A stretch of 5,781 nucleotides of DNA from RGIG7332 sp045580305 (GTDB lineage: Bacteria; Bacillota; Clostridia; Oscillospirales; JAAYXM01), in the NCBI GenBank assembly GCA_045580305.1, contig JAZNNQ010000034.1, positions 1 through 5,781 on the forward strand, given 5' to 3'. Each line of letters opens with the position of its first letter. The stretch's first letter is position 1. Under the pieces are notes generated by a model, which was not told where the DNA came from, made no database searches, and worked only from the letters and a program-made list of their open reading frames with translations. Shown piece after piece: positions 1-5,647 of this stretch. The position numbers and the translations under genes are program-made.

Positions 1-2
1 TT

Positions 3-110
3 AAACACCGAGGAATTTTATGGATTTTCGGTGCAGAGGACGAAGATAGGCTGGCGCCTTTCGAGGACGATAAGGCGAAAATGCGAAAATTCAACAAGTT
101 TAAGGCTTGA
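3..110 (+). CDS. C-terminal fragment of an unidentified protein
   Basis: This is an open frame running in from the left edge and ending at a TGA at 108-110. It gives about 35 residues, beginning KHRGILWIFGAEDEDRL and ending with a lysine-rich tail (KMRKFNKFKA). The mix of acidic residues followed by a basic tail looks like a genuine protein C-terminus. The stop lies 36 nt before the start of the amidohydrolase, with no terminator between, so the two genes are probably co-transcribed. I do not recognise the family from so short a tail. A second frame (from base 1 to a TGA at 139-141) is also open but gives an arginine/serine-rich peptide that looks less protein-like. The choice of frame is therefore an inference. 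Confidence 0.5.
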   Translation, partial: KHRGILWIFGAEDEDRLAPFEDDKAKMRKFNKFKA

Positions 111-133
111 GGGATATTGTTTCTCTCGGCTTA

Positions 134-140
134 AGAGGTG
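134..140 (+). promoter_or_regulatory. Ribosome binding site that sets the amidohydrolase start
   Basis: AGAGGTG lies 6 nt before the ATG at 147. The GTG at 138 in the same frame overlaps this Shine-Dalgarno sequence and has no site of its own, so ATG 147 is the better start. Confidence 0.75.
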
Positions 141-146
141 AAAATA

Positions 147-1013
147 ATGATTATTGATGTTCATAACCATCCCGACTGGTGCGGTCACGATTTAGACAAG
201 TACCTTGCTAATATGGATAAGTACGGCATTGACAAGACCTGGCTCCTCACCTGGGAAGCTCCCCATAGTGAGTATGATCCGGAGTATCTCTGCCGCACCC
301 CCATTCACAACTGCCCTTGGGGCCCAATTCCCTTTGAGCGTTGCCTTTCCTACATTGAGCGTGCGCCCGAGCGTTTTGTACTCGGCTATGCTCCCGACCC
401 CCGTCGTCCCGACGCTATTGCAAAGCTTAAGGCTGCAATGGATATGTACGGTGTTCGAGTTTGCGGCGAGCTTAAGGTTCGTATGATGCTTGATGACTGG
501 GATGCAATTCGTATGTACCGTTTCTGCGGCGAGAACAACCTTCCAGTTTTAGTTCATATTGACTATGAATTCTACCGCGGATCTGATTATCCCCGTCCCA
601 ACTACTGGTACGGCGGCGGTATCGATGCATTCGAGCGCGCTATCGCAAAGTGTCCGGAGACCAACTTTATCGGTCACGCACCCGGCTTCTGGTCACACAT
701 TTCCGGTGATGATCTTTTTGACAAGGATCCATACCCCACGACAAAGGTTGCACCGGGCGGTAAGTTAATTGAAATGCTCCGCAAGTACCCGAACCTTTAC
801 TGCGATATTTCTGCAGGAAGCGGCTGTAAGGCACTTTCTCGCGATCCGGAATTTGCAGTGCAGTTCTTAACCGAGTTCCAGGATAGAGTAATGTACGGTC
901 GTGACTACTTCGACAATGTACATCAGGAATTCTTAAATTCCATCACACTTCCCGAGGGTGTTCTTGATAAGATCTATTATAAGAACGCGCTTAAGTTAGT
1001 TCCGCTGGATTAA
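147..1013 (+). CDS. Amidohydrolase-2 family metal-dependent hydrolase/decarboxylase
   Basis: Predicted cytosolic TIM-barrel enzyme of 288 aa from ATG 147, a usual length for Amidohydro_2 proteins (the group that includes ACMSD and gamma-resorcylate decarboxylase). Seen in the sequence: an N-terminal HxH (H6, H8 in DVHNH), a mid-barrel histidine in PVLVHIDYE (H137), a histidine in NFIGHAPGFW (H177), an aspartate in MYGRDYFD (D253), and a C-terminal IYYKNALKLV helix matching the family's usual 'NAxxL' ending. These fit the family's metal-binding and catalytic positions. Family members hydrolyse or decarboxylate small ring or carboxylate compounds; the substrate here cannot be told. Residues 139-157 are rich in Tyr, Trp and Pro and may shape the substrate pocket. 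The usual GTD near the end is GRD. No signal peptide is visible. All 15 lysines are AAG, suggesting high expression. It follows an unidentified gene by 36 nt and is closed by a strong terminator. Confidence 0.85.
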   Translation: MIIDVHNHPDWCGHDLDKYLANMDKYGIDKTWLLTWEAPHSEYDPEYLCRTPIHNCPWGPIPFERCLSYIERAPERFVLGYAPDPRRPDAIAKLKAAMDMYGVRVCGELKVRMMLDDWDAIRMYRFCGENNLPVLVHIDYEFYRGSDYPRPNYWYGGGIDAFERAIAKCPETNFIGHAPGFWSHISGDDLFDKDPYPTTKVAPGGKLIEMLRKYPNLYCDISAGSGCKALSRDPEFAVQFLTEFQDRVMYGRDYFDNVHQEFLNSITLPEGVLDKIYYKNALKLVPLD

Positions 1014-1020
1014 TAAAATT

Positions 1021-1053
1021 AAACCCCGTGATGATTTTCATCACGGGGTTTTT
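1021..1053 (+). terminator. Rho-independent terminator after the amidohydrolase
   Basis: A perfect 14-bp inverted repeat (1021-1034 with 1038-1051, core CCCCGTGATGA) encloses a 3-nt TTT loop. A short T run (1049-1053) follows. It begins 7 nt after the stop codon and should end the upstream operon before gdhA. Confidence 0.93.
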
Positions 1054-1087
1054 GTATATTACCGAAAGGAGTTGAGAAAATAAGGTA

Positions 1088-1094
1088 AAAGGAG
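1088..1094 (+). promoter_or_regulatory. gdhA ribosome binding site
   Basis: AAAGGAG lies 7 nt before ATG 1102. A second Shine-Dalgarno-like AAAGGAG occurs at 1065-1071, about 30 nt upstream of the start, without a usable start codon at the right distance. The duplicate may be chance in a purine-rich leader. Confidence 0.75.
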
Positions 1095-1101
1095 TGGTGA
1101 A

Positions 1102-2451
1102 ATGAATATAAAAGATGAGTATCTCGCAAAAGTTTTTGAAAAGGTGATTACCCGCAATCCTGCAGAGGCGGAATTTCATCAGGCGGTAAGGGAAGTCCTG
1201 GAGTCCTTATCACCTGTGGTTGCAAGGAGAGCGGAAATAAAGGACCTGGGAATAATCGAGCGTTTAGTTGAACCGGAGCGCAGTATTACCTTCCGTGTTT
1301 CCTGGCTTGATGACAAAAATCGCGTCAGAGTAAACAGAGGCTATCGCGTACAGTTTAATTCCGCTATCGGTCCTTATAAGGGTGGACTTCGTTTCCATCC
1401 GTCGGTAAATCTTTCTATCATTAAGTTTTTGGGCTTTGAGCAGATTTTTAAAAACTCCCTTACCGGTCTTCCCATCGGCGGCGGCAAGGGTGGTGCGGAT
1501 TTTGACCCGAAAGGGCTTTCCGATTATGAAATTATGCGCTTTTGCCAAAGCTATATGACCGAGCTTTCTAAACATATCGGCGCGGATACCGATGTGCCCG
1601 CGGGAGATATCGGCGTGGGAAGCAGGGAAATTGGATATCTGTACGGTCAGTATAAACGCGTAAAAAACGAGGTGACGGGCGCGCTTACCGGAAAGGATTA
1701 TACCTACGGCGGATCTCTCGTGCGACCTGAGGCAACGGGATATGGCCTGTGTTATTTTGTAAATGAAATGCTGTCTTCAAAAGGTGAGAGCTTCGAGGGG
1801 AAAAAGGTGGTTATTTCCGGCTCGGGAAATGTAGCGATCTATGCCCACGAGAAAGCAAGGGAACTCGGCGCAAAGGTAATTGCGATGAGCGATTCCGGTG
1901 GATATATTTACGATAAAGAGGGCGTAGACCTTGAGGTGGTGCGTTACATCAAAGAGAAAAAGCGCGGTCGAATTTCCGAATATGTGAATGAGACAAAGCG
2001 GGGAGAATTTTTTGAGGGTTGCCGCGGCATATGGAGAATTCCCTGCGATATTGCTCTTCCTTGTGCCACACAAAACGAGCTTGACGAGGTTGGCGCAAAA
2101 GAGCTGGTTAAAAACGGATGCAGATATGTTGCTGAGGGCGCCAATATGCCATCAACACCGGGTGCAATTGAGACTTTTATGGGAAACGGCATATCATTTG
2201 GACCTGCAAAGGCGGCAAATGCAGGTGGAGTTGCAACTTCTGCTTTGGAGATGGCGCAAAACAGTATGCGCTATACCTGGAATTTCGAAAAGGTTGATGC
2301 TAAACTTCAAGAAATTATGAAAAATATTTATGAAAATTCGGCGAACACCGCAGAGGATTACAATAGGGCGGGGGATTTGGTATTCGGTGCAAATGTAGCG
2401 GGATTTTTGAAAGTTGCAGACGCTATGATAGCACACGGTGTATCATATTGA
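1102..2451 (+). CDS. gdhA: Glutamate dehydrogenase, hexameric class I
   Basis: Cytosolic enzyme catalysing reversible oxidative deamination of glutamate to 2-oxoglutarate and ammonia with NAD(P). At 449 aa it matches the usual length of the small hexameric bacterial enzymes. The N-terminal catalytic domain (about 55-185) carries the glutamate and catalytic residues in recognisable motifs: K93 in GPYKGGLRF, K117 in FEQIFKNSL, K129 in PIGGGKGG, and D169 in VPAGDIGVG. These are equivalent to K89, K113, K125 and D165 of the Clostridium symbiosum enzyme. The Rossmann domain (about 200-447) has the GSGNVA dinucleotide loop at 240-245 and the NAGGVATSALEMAQNS signature at 373-388. The residues after the second Rossmann strand are MSDSGG, closer to the NADP-type E. 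coli sequence (SDSSG) than to the NAD-type C. symbiosum one, so NADPH use is likely but unproven. It is separated from the amidohydrolase by a terminator; no terminator follows it. Codon use is mixed (AAA and AAG, GGA, AGG), unlike the amidohydrolase and pduL. Confidence 0.97.
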   Translation: MNIKDEYLAKVFEKVITRNPAEAEFHQAVREVLESLSPVVARRAEIKDLGIIERLVEPERSITFRVSWLDDKNRVRVNRGYRVQFNSAIGPYKGGLRFHPSVNLSIIKFLGFEQIFKNSLTGLPIGGGKGGADFDPKGLSDYEIMRFCQSYMTELSKHIGADTDVPAGDIGVGSREIGYLYGQYKRVKNEVTGALTGKDYTYGGSLVRPEATGYGLCYFVNEMLSSKGESFEGKKVVISGSGNVAIYAHEKARELGAKVIAMSDSGGYIYDKEGVDLEVVRYIKEKKRGRISEYVNETKRGEFFEGCRGIWRIPCDIALPCATQNELDEVGAKELVKNGCRYVAEGANMPSTPGAIETFMGNGISFGPAKAANAGGVATSALEMAQNSMRYTWNFEKVDAKLQEIMKNIYENSANTAEDYNRAGDLVFGANVAGFLKVADAMIAHGVSY

Positions 2452-2476
2452 CTTATAGCTTTTTGGTTGGTAAAAT
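2448..2476 (+). promoter_or_regulatory. Sigma-A promoter for the WG-repeat gene
   Basis: TTGACT (2448-2453), a 17-nt spacer, then TAAAAT (2471-2476) preceded by TG at 2468-2469, an extended -10. The -35 box overlaps the gdhA stop codon (TGA 2449-2451). Transcription would begin near 2483, giving a leader of about 30 nt before ATG 2513. A GAGGGG ribosome binding site lies at 2501-2506. Confidence 0.75.
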
Positions 2477-2512
2477 TAAGTAAAGGCTAACTAAAAAAGC
2501 GAGGGGTTAATT

Positions 2513-4111
2513 ATGAAAAAGGCATTATCAATTTTACTTGCGCTGGTTCTCCTTACGGGAAGTATGAGCGCTTTTGCCATAACCGGTGATCTTGGATGGA
2601 CTATGCTCCCTAAGGCAGAATACTATACCGGATACTCGGTAGAGGTTGCCGAGGGTATTGGCGCAATTGTGTGCAACAGTAATTACAAATACGGCGTTCT
2701 TGATAAAAACGGGAAGGTGATCGTTCCGTTCCAGTTTGATTATCTTGAGGGACTCAATTCAGAGTATCTGCTTGCAGGACGCGACGGTATGTGGGGCGTT
2801 ATTGATAAAACGGGAAAGGTAAGCGTTGCATATCAGTATGATTATGTGGATGCATTTAGTGATAAGTGGTTCATCGCATCCAAACAAGAGGGTGGTAGCT
2901 ACAAGGCGGGTCTTCTTGATGTCAGCGGCAAAGAGATTATCCCTTTTAACTATGAAGGACTCAGCAAAATAAGCGACACACTTCTCTCGGCATGCAAAGA
3001 TAATAAATACGGCGTTATTGACACAAGCGGAAGGGTGATTATTCCTTTTGAGTATGATAACGCTATCAGAAAAGCGGGCAACTTCCTCTGCATTTCAACA
3101 TATGGCAACGGCTCGTATATTTTTAATATGAAGGGAAAACTTGTCCTCCGCGATGAAAAAATCGAGCATGTGGGTGACGGCTTTGCAAATTATATCACGG
3201 TTGCATATCGCACCGCGGAAAATCCCAATATTCTCGTTACTGAATATCGCGACGAAAACCTTAAAAAGGTAGATACCAAGGGCTATAACATTTCTGAGTT
3301 TAACGACAGCTTGTACATTGCCCAGACAGAGGGTAGCGACGGCTATAAGTATGGTCTTGTGGATAAAAAGTATAATGTTGTTCTTCCCGTAAAGTACTCA
3401 GGACTTCGCAAGGTGACCGATGAGATTATTTATGTAAGTGAAGACGGACTTAATTTCTGTTGCGCAGACCTTAAGGGAAACAGACTCCATGCCTTTGACG
3501 GATATATAAATGTAATCGATATTGGTGACGGATACCTTAATATCAGCAGGGAAATCCCCGACTATGCAATGCACAGACACGGCATTACAGACACAAACGG
3601 AAATATCATCCTCCCCTGTGAGTACAGCGCGGTAAATTATCTTGGTGACGGGGTTTTCGCAATTGAGACCGTGAGTGAGCGTCTGGGAATTGCGGAAATC
3701 GGCGCAGCAAATAAAATCTCTGACTATGTTGACGGTATCGTTTTGCAGATAAACAATAAAAATGCGAAGGTATTCGGTGAAGGTGCGGTAACCGATGTTG
3801 CACCCATCATCAGAAACAATTCAACCATGCTCCCGGCACGCTTTGTCGCAGAGAATTTGGGTGCCAAGGTTGACTGGGATCCTGTTCTCCGCAGAGTTAT
3901 TATTACACCCGATGACCCGGGTGCCGGTCAGATTATTATGACCATCGGCTCTAAAACCGCGACGGTGCGCGGCAGAACCCAGACACTACACACAGCGCCT
4001 TTTATCGAAAACGGCAGAACCTATACACCGGTAAGATTTATTGTTGAAAGCTTAGGCTATGATGTCAAGTGGGAGCCAACAACAAAAACCGTTAAAATAA
4101 TTGCAAAATAA
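2513..4111 (+). CDS. Secreted WG-repeat protein with C-terminal copper-amine-oxidase-N-like (stalk) domain
   Basis: Predicted exported protein of 532 aa; biological role unknown. Residues 1-22 form a signal peptide: KK, a hydrophobic core (ALSILLALVLLTG), and AFA before a likely cleavage at 22/23. No LPXTG motif, lipobox or SLH domain is visible. The middle (about 59-377) is built of WG/KWG-type repeats of the form YGxxDxxGxxxxPxxYD. Clear copies start at 59, 93, 131, 165, 279 and 355, with degenerate copies near 201 and 315; only the 93 copy keeps the Trp-Gly pair, the others having YG, AG or HG. The C-terminus (about 411-531) matches the Cu_amine_oxidN1 family of Firmicutes surface proteins. 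It holds two related units, LPARFVAENLG...WDP...VIIT (440-465) and TPVRFIVESLG...WEP...VKII (505-530). In amine oxidases the cognate domain is a non-catalytic stalk, so an adhesion or scaffold role at the cell surface is the inference. It has its own promoter and a strong terminator. Confidence 0.9.
   Translation: MKKALSILLALVLLTGSMSAFAITGDLGWTMLPKAEYYTGYSVEVAEGIGAIVCNSNYKYGVLDKNGKVIVPFQFDYLEGLNSEYLLAGRDGMWGVIDKTGKVSVAYQYDYVDAFSDKWFIASKQEGGSYKAGLLDVSGKEIIPFNYEGLSKISDTLLSACKDNKYGVIDTSGRVIIPFEYDNAIRKAGNFLCISTYGNGSYIFNMKGKLVLRDEKIEHVGDGFANYITVAYRTAENPNILVTEYRDENLKKVDTKGYNISEFNDSLYIAQTEGSDGYKYGLVDKKYNVVLPVKYSGLRKVTDEIIYVSEDGLNFCCADLKGNRLHAFDGYINVIDIGDGYLNISREIPDYAMHRHGITDTNGNIILPCEYSAVNYLGDGVFAIETVSERLGIAEIGAANKISDYVDGIVLQINNKNAKVFGEGAVTDVAPIIRNNSTMLPARFVAENLGAKVDWDPVLRRVIITPDDPGAGQIIMTIGSKTATVRGRTQTLHTAPFIENGRTYTPVRFIVESLGYDVKWEPTTKTVKIIAK
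2687..3643 (+). repeat. WG-type protein repeat block
   Basis: Coding repeat inside the secreted protein. About six clear and two degenerate units of ~20-24 residues, spaced 34-38 residues apart in the first four copies and irregularly afterwards. Conserved are the aromatic-Gly start, an Asp 3 residues later, a Gly, and the P-F/V/C-x-Y ending. The nucleotide sequences have diverged, so this is an old repeat and not a recent tandem duplication. Confidence 0.8.
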
Positions 4112-4115
4112 TAAT

Positions 4116-4145
4116 AAAAAAACCGCTCGTCAGAGCGGTTTTTTT
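4116..4145. terminator. Bidirectional terminator between convergent genes
   Basis: Stem AACCGCTC (4121-4128) with GAGCGGTT (4133-4140) and a 4-nt GTCA loop. It has A5 before and T5 after, and therefore a U tract on either strand. It starts 4 nt after the WG-repeat gene stop and lies 15 nt beyond the pduL stop on the other strand, so it can end both transcripts. Confidence 0.93.
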
Positions 4146-4160
4146 ATTATGTAATTTTAA

Positions 4161-4736
4161 TTACTTCTTGATGATCTCGCCGTAAACAACGCCGGAGAGT
4201 GCAGCAGCATTGGACTCGTCGGTATCAACATGCATAGCGGGAGCGAACTTCTCACTTACACGGCAAACAACCTCGTCAAAGATAAGAGCGCGGTCACCCT
4301 CAACCTTAACCTGAACGATTTCTTTGTCAGCAACACCAAACTTCTCAGCATCTGCGGGAGTTAAGTGGATGTGACGCTTTGCAACGATAACACCCTCAGA
4401 AATCTCAACCTCGCCTGCAGGACCAACGATCTTGCAAGCAGCGCTGCCTGCAACATCACCGCTCTCACGGATGGGAGCAGCAACGCCGATGGAACGAGCA
4501 TCACTTAAGGAAATCTCAACCTGGGTAGCCGGACGCTCCGGGCCTAAGATGGAAACACCATCAAGTGCGCGCTTGGGGCCTTCGATACGAACGCGCTCCT
4601 CACAAGCAAACTGGCCGGGCTGGGAAAGGTCCTTCTTGTGGGTAAGGGTAGCGCCCTTGCCGAAGAGGATCTCTAAGTGCTCTTTGGTAACATGCACATG
4701 GCGTGCAGAGGTCTCAATTAAAATTTTCTTATCCAT
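4161..4736 (-). CDS. pduL: PduL-type phosphate acyltransferase (phosphotransacylase)
   Basis: Catalyses reversible acyl-CoA + phosphate to acyl-phosphate + CoA (propanoyl or acetyl), the step before an acyl kinase makes ATP. It is 191 aa from ATG 4736, the start favoured by GGAAGGTG at 4750-4743 with 6 nt spacing; an in-frame GTG at 4745 overlaps that site. The motifs are diagnostic: SARHVHV (H13, H15), GPERPATQVEIS (R68, E74), AKRHIHLTP (H122, H124), and MHVDTDESNA (H169). These align at a constant offset of 35 with the two-zinc ligands and active-site Arg recalled for the Rhodopseudomonas palustris PduL structure (H48, H50, R103, E109, H157, H159, H204). The 35-residue shortfall at the N-terminus is where microcompartment PduLs carry their encapsulation peptide, so this is likely a soluble, housekeeping form replacing Pta. 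No shell-protein genes are near. Codon use is strongly biased (12 of 15 Lys AAG, Arg only CGC/CGT), suggesting high expression. It is transcribed divergently from the XRE regulator. Confidence 0.94.
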   Translation of the reverse strand: MDKKILIETSARHVHVTKEHLEILFGKGATLTHKKDLSQPGQFACEERVRIEGPKRALDGVSILGPERPATQVEISLSDARSIGVAAPIRESGDVAGSAACKIVGPAGEVEISEGVIVAKRHIHLTPADAEKFGVADKEIVQVKVEGDRALIFDEVVCRVSEKFAPAMHVDTDESNAAALSGVVYGEIIKK

Positions 4737-4742
4737 TATTAA

Positions 4743-4750
4743 CACCTTCC
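4743..4750 (-). promoter_or_regulatory. pduL ribosome binding site
   Basis: On the minus strand GGAAGGTG ends 6 nt before ATG 4736. It overlaps the in-frame GTG at 4745-4743, ruling that codon out as the normal start. Confidence 0.75.
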
Positions 4751-4770
4751 ATAATTATTATTGTAACTTT

Positions 4771-4799
4771 ATTTTACCTAATCATCCGCAAAAAGTAAA
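4771..4799 (-). promoter_or_regulatory. Sigma-A promoter for pduL
   Basis: Read on the minus strand: TTTACT (4799-4794), a 17-nt spacer, then TAAAAT (4776-4771). Transcription would begin near 4764 and leave a leader of about 28 nt. Box sequence and spacing are both good, and it is the only strong candidate upstream of pduL. Confidence 0.7.
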
Positions 4800-4846
4800 G
4801 TGTTTCGACGGTTTTTTTGATTTTTCTAAAAAATATAAAAAAATAC

Positions 4847-4875
4847 TTTACATTTTGTATTAACATATGTATAAT
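4847..4875 (+). promoter_or_regulatory. Sigma-A promoter for the XRE regulator
   Basis: TTTACA (4847-4852), a 17-nt spacer, then a perfect TATAAT (4870-4875). Transcription would begin near 4882, about 33 nt before ATG 4915. The -10 overlaps an 8-bp palindrome ACATATGT (4863-4870), a possible operator half. An A/T-rich tract of about 40 bp lies just upstream. Confidence 0.8.
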
Positions 4876-4896
4876 ATACCTACTGTCGCTTTTTTG

Positions 4897-4905
4897 AAAG
4901 GAGGT
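4897..4905 (+). promoter_or_regulatory. Ribosome binding site that sets the XRE regulator start
   Basis: AAAGGAGGT, a near-perfect anti-16S match, ends 9 nt before ATG 4915. The in-frame ATG at 4867 overlaps the -10 box and lies upstream of the predicted transcript start, so it cannot be the start from this promoter. Confidence 0.85.
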
Positions 4906-4914
4906 AAAATCGCT

Positions 4915-5574
4915 ATGAATTCCAACTTTCCCCGCACATTATCCTTGCTTCGCAAAGAGAAAAAGATGAGCCAGCGCGCCGCTGCAAAAGAGCTTGGCGT
5001 TTCCCAGGCGGTTTTATCTCATTACGAAAATGGTGTCCGTGAGCCGGGCCTTGATTTCGTTGCCAAGGTTGCGGATTTCTACCATGTAACCACCGACTTT
5101 TTACTGGGTCGCACTATGTCAAGGGACGATTATACAATTAAGGCGGACGAACTTCCTGATATCAGCGAGGATAAGGAAAACACTTTAAGCGGTGACCTGT
5201 CACTCCTTTTAAATAAGAAGCTTTTAGTAAATTCCTGCGGTTTGATTTTTGACATTCTTGGCAAGGCTGAGAATAAAGAACTTGTTTCCGACACCGCTAT
5301 GTACTTAAACGGTGCGCTTTATAAAATCTTCCGCATAATCTATAGCGCAAAGGGTAAGCAGGCGGATGAATTTTTCTCAGTACCCGAAAAGGCTTGGAAC
5401 GAGCTTACCAATGCGGAAATGCAACTTTGCGAAATGCGTATTCGCCGTGCCATTGAAGAAGCAGAGCTTCCCGAAATTTCCCAGGAGTTTTTGCAGAAGG
5501 AGCATCCGGAACTGCTTCAGTCGCTTTTAAGCATTCTCCAGACCGTGGGCAAGCGATTAAATGAGCATCTTTAA
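4915..5574 (+). CDS. XRE/Cro-C1 family transcriptional regulator
   Basis: Cytosolic DNA-binding protein of 219 aa. Residues 8-65 form an HTH_3 (Cro/C1-type) domain: FPRTLSLLRKEKKMSQ leads into the helix-turn-helix at about 19-38 (Q20 ... LGVSQAVLSHYENG), followed by the typical ...PGLDFVAKVADFYHVTTDFLLGR ending. An acidic linker (about 78-95) leads to a mainly helical C-terminal part (96-219) that I do not recognise and that could bind a ligand or mediate oligomerisation. It lacks the Ser-Lys LexA/CI-type peptidase signature, and nothing around it suggests a prophage. It is divergent from pduL across a shared promoter region, so control of itself and pduL is a reasonable inference. No hairpin terminator follows; a tRNA promoter starts 21 nt after its stop. 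Confidence 0.88.
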   Translation: MNSNFPRTLSLLRKEKKMSQRAAAKELGVSQAVLSHYENGVREPGLDFVAKVADFYHVTTDFLLGRTMSRDDYTIKADELPDISEDKENTLSGDLSLLLNKKLLVNSCGLIFDILGKAENKELVSDTAMYLNGALYKIFRIIYSAKGKQADEFFSVPEKAWNELTNAEMQLCEMRIRRAIEEAELPEISQEFLQKEHPELLQSLLSILQTVGKRLNEHL

Positions 5575-5594
5575 AAAATAATAATAAAAAAGGC

Positions 5595-5623
5595 TTGACA
5601 AGTATCTACTTTTCTGTTAATAT
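5595..5623 (+). promoter_or_regulatory. Strong promoter of the tRNA cluster
   Basis: Consensus TTGACA (5595-5600), a 17-nt spacer, then TAATAT (5618-5623), with TG at 5615-5616 making an extended -10. Transcription would begin near 5630, about 18 nt before the first tRNA. Near-consensus boxes are typical of stable RNA promoters. Confidence 0.85.
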
Positions 5624-5647
5624 TGATTTTGCGCTCGAACGAAATCT

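Noticed and set aside
1..141. Frame 1 alternative for the left-edge gene, overlapping the amidohydrolase ribosome binding site
   Set aside because: The peptide is Arg/Ser-rich with protein-unlike composition, while the frame ending at 110 reads like a normal C-terminus. The choice is not certain.
1264..1575. A minus-strand open frame inside gdhA (and similar ones at 1777-2073, 1944-2192 and 2194-2436)
   Set aside because: These lie opposite highly conserved GDH motifs, have no start signals and give low-complexity shadow proteins.
2458..2500. Imperfect inverted repeat GCTTTTTGGTT / AACTAAAAAAGC around the WG-gene promoter
   Set aside because: The stem is A/T-rich with a bulge and a 20-nt loop and lacks a U tract, so it is neither a good terminator nor a clear operator.
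4161..4736. pduL as evidence for a bacterial microcompartment locus
   Set aside because: No shell protein, aldehyde dehydrogenase or diol/ethanolamine genes are present, and the N-terminal targeting extension is missing.
4432..4863. A long plus-strand open frame running antisense to pduL
   Set aside because: It has no ribosome binding site, overlaps the conserved pduL gene and its promoter, and its protein has a Ser/Arg/Pro-rich composition typical of a shadow frame.
4867..4914. A 16-residue N-terminal extension of the XRE regulator from ATG 4867
   Set aside because: The codon overlaps the -10 box and lies upstream of the predicted transcript start; the strong AAAGGAGGT serves ATG 4915.
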